61,254 nucleotides of DNA, from positions 1 to 61,254 of the forward strand of contig JAFLBZ010000027.1 of the NCBI GenBank assembly GCA_017303715.1. The letters run 5' to 3'. The notes under the pieces were generated by a model. That model did no database searches, was not told the origin of the DNA, and worked only from the letters and a program-made list of their open reading frames with translations. The translations under genes were made by a program, and so were the position numbers. Positions 61,253-61,254 of this stretch are shown one piece after another (positions within the stretch are counted from its first letter, which is position 1; every line of letters begins with the position of its first letter). The DNA is from Rhodothermia bacterium (lineage in GTDB: Bacteria > Bacteroidota > Rhodothermia > Rhodothermales > UBA2364).

Positions 61253-61254
61253 AG

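Overview
The window looks like a chromosomal segment of a Bacteroidota/Rhodothermota-type (FCB group) bacterium of moderate GC. The evidence is two secreted proteins ending in the type IX-type sorting module with the YPNPFNP motif (34975-37431 and 41029-41994), many lipoproteins, FadL-like and other outer-membrane beta-barrels, a DUF2480 protein, a GlmU-like acyltransferase, a C39-peptidase ABC exporter and an archaeal/eukaryal-type prolyl-tRNA synthetase. The exact genus cannot be read from the sequence. No rRNA, tRNA or CRISPR array was recognised.

Layout. 1-1037: an IS1595-like insertion sequence (transposase frameshifted and cut by the window edge) abuts the 3' part of a DNA adenine methylase, so a restriction-modification gene seems to have been broken. 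1223-4328 (minus): tsaD, a GNAT acetyltransferase, chorismate mutase and mltG. 4594-8099 (plus): an ECF sigma factor, a membrane protein that is probably its anti-sigma factor and contains an internal duplication, and two related secreted coiled-coil proteins, closed by a strong terminator. 8175-15298: small metabolic and membrane genes, including an orphan SecD P1-head protein, a gamma-lyase-type PLP enzyme facing an Lrp-type regulator, and a Tgt without the usual zinc ligands. 15299-20129 (minus): a lipoprotein and a copper-handling group made of a multicopper oxidase with a C-terminal barrel-like extension, a repeat-built cysteine-rich DUF3347 protein and a small exported cysteine protein. 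20371-25445: envelope proteins, a DinB-like protein, a frameshifted TM2/SHOCT gene and degenerate dispersed repeats. 25827-34803: GlmU-like protein plus drug efflux pump, a Uma2 nuclease, a two-gene C39-peptidase ABC/HlyD exporter, and DUF3299 and DUF2480 proteins. 34975-40847: secreted metalloprotease, response regulator, fabI, HAD phosphatase, lipoprotein, riboflavin synthase.

The standout region is 43058-55268: six tightly packed plus-strand genes that form a compact beta-glucan utilisation operon. In order they are a clan GH-A-like glycosidase fused to a long C-terminal outer-membrane-barrel-like region, a multi-module glycan-binding lipoprotein, a GH16 laminarinase lipoprotein, a 1135-residue cytoplasmic phosphorylase resembling GH149/GH161 beta-1,3-glucan phosphorylases, a GH30 glucanase, and a GPH-type sugar:cation symporter. 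No SusC/SusD pair is present. The inferred route is surface binding and cutting (lipoprotein, GH16), possible outer-membrane passage through the fused barrel, periplasmic trimming (GH30), symport, and phosphorolysis in the cytoplasm. A 1 kb upstream region carries a LacI/cre-like palindrome, and the phosphorylase/GH30 part is clearly AT-richer than its surroundings, which suggests a separate origin.

55362-61254: proS with a paired direct repeat upstream, two lipoproteins (one extremely Tyr-rich and repeat-bearing), a FadL-family porin, and at the very end a nested inverted repeat of about 107 bp that looks like a MITE or a large operator.
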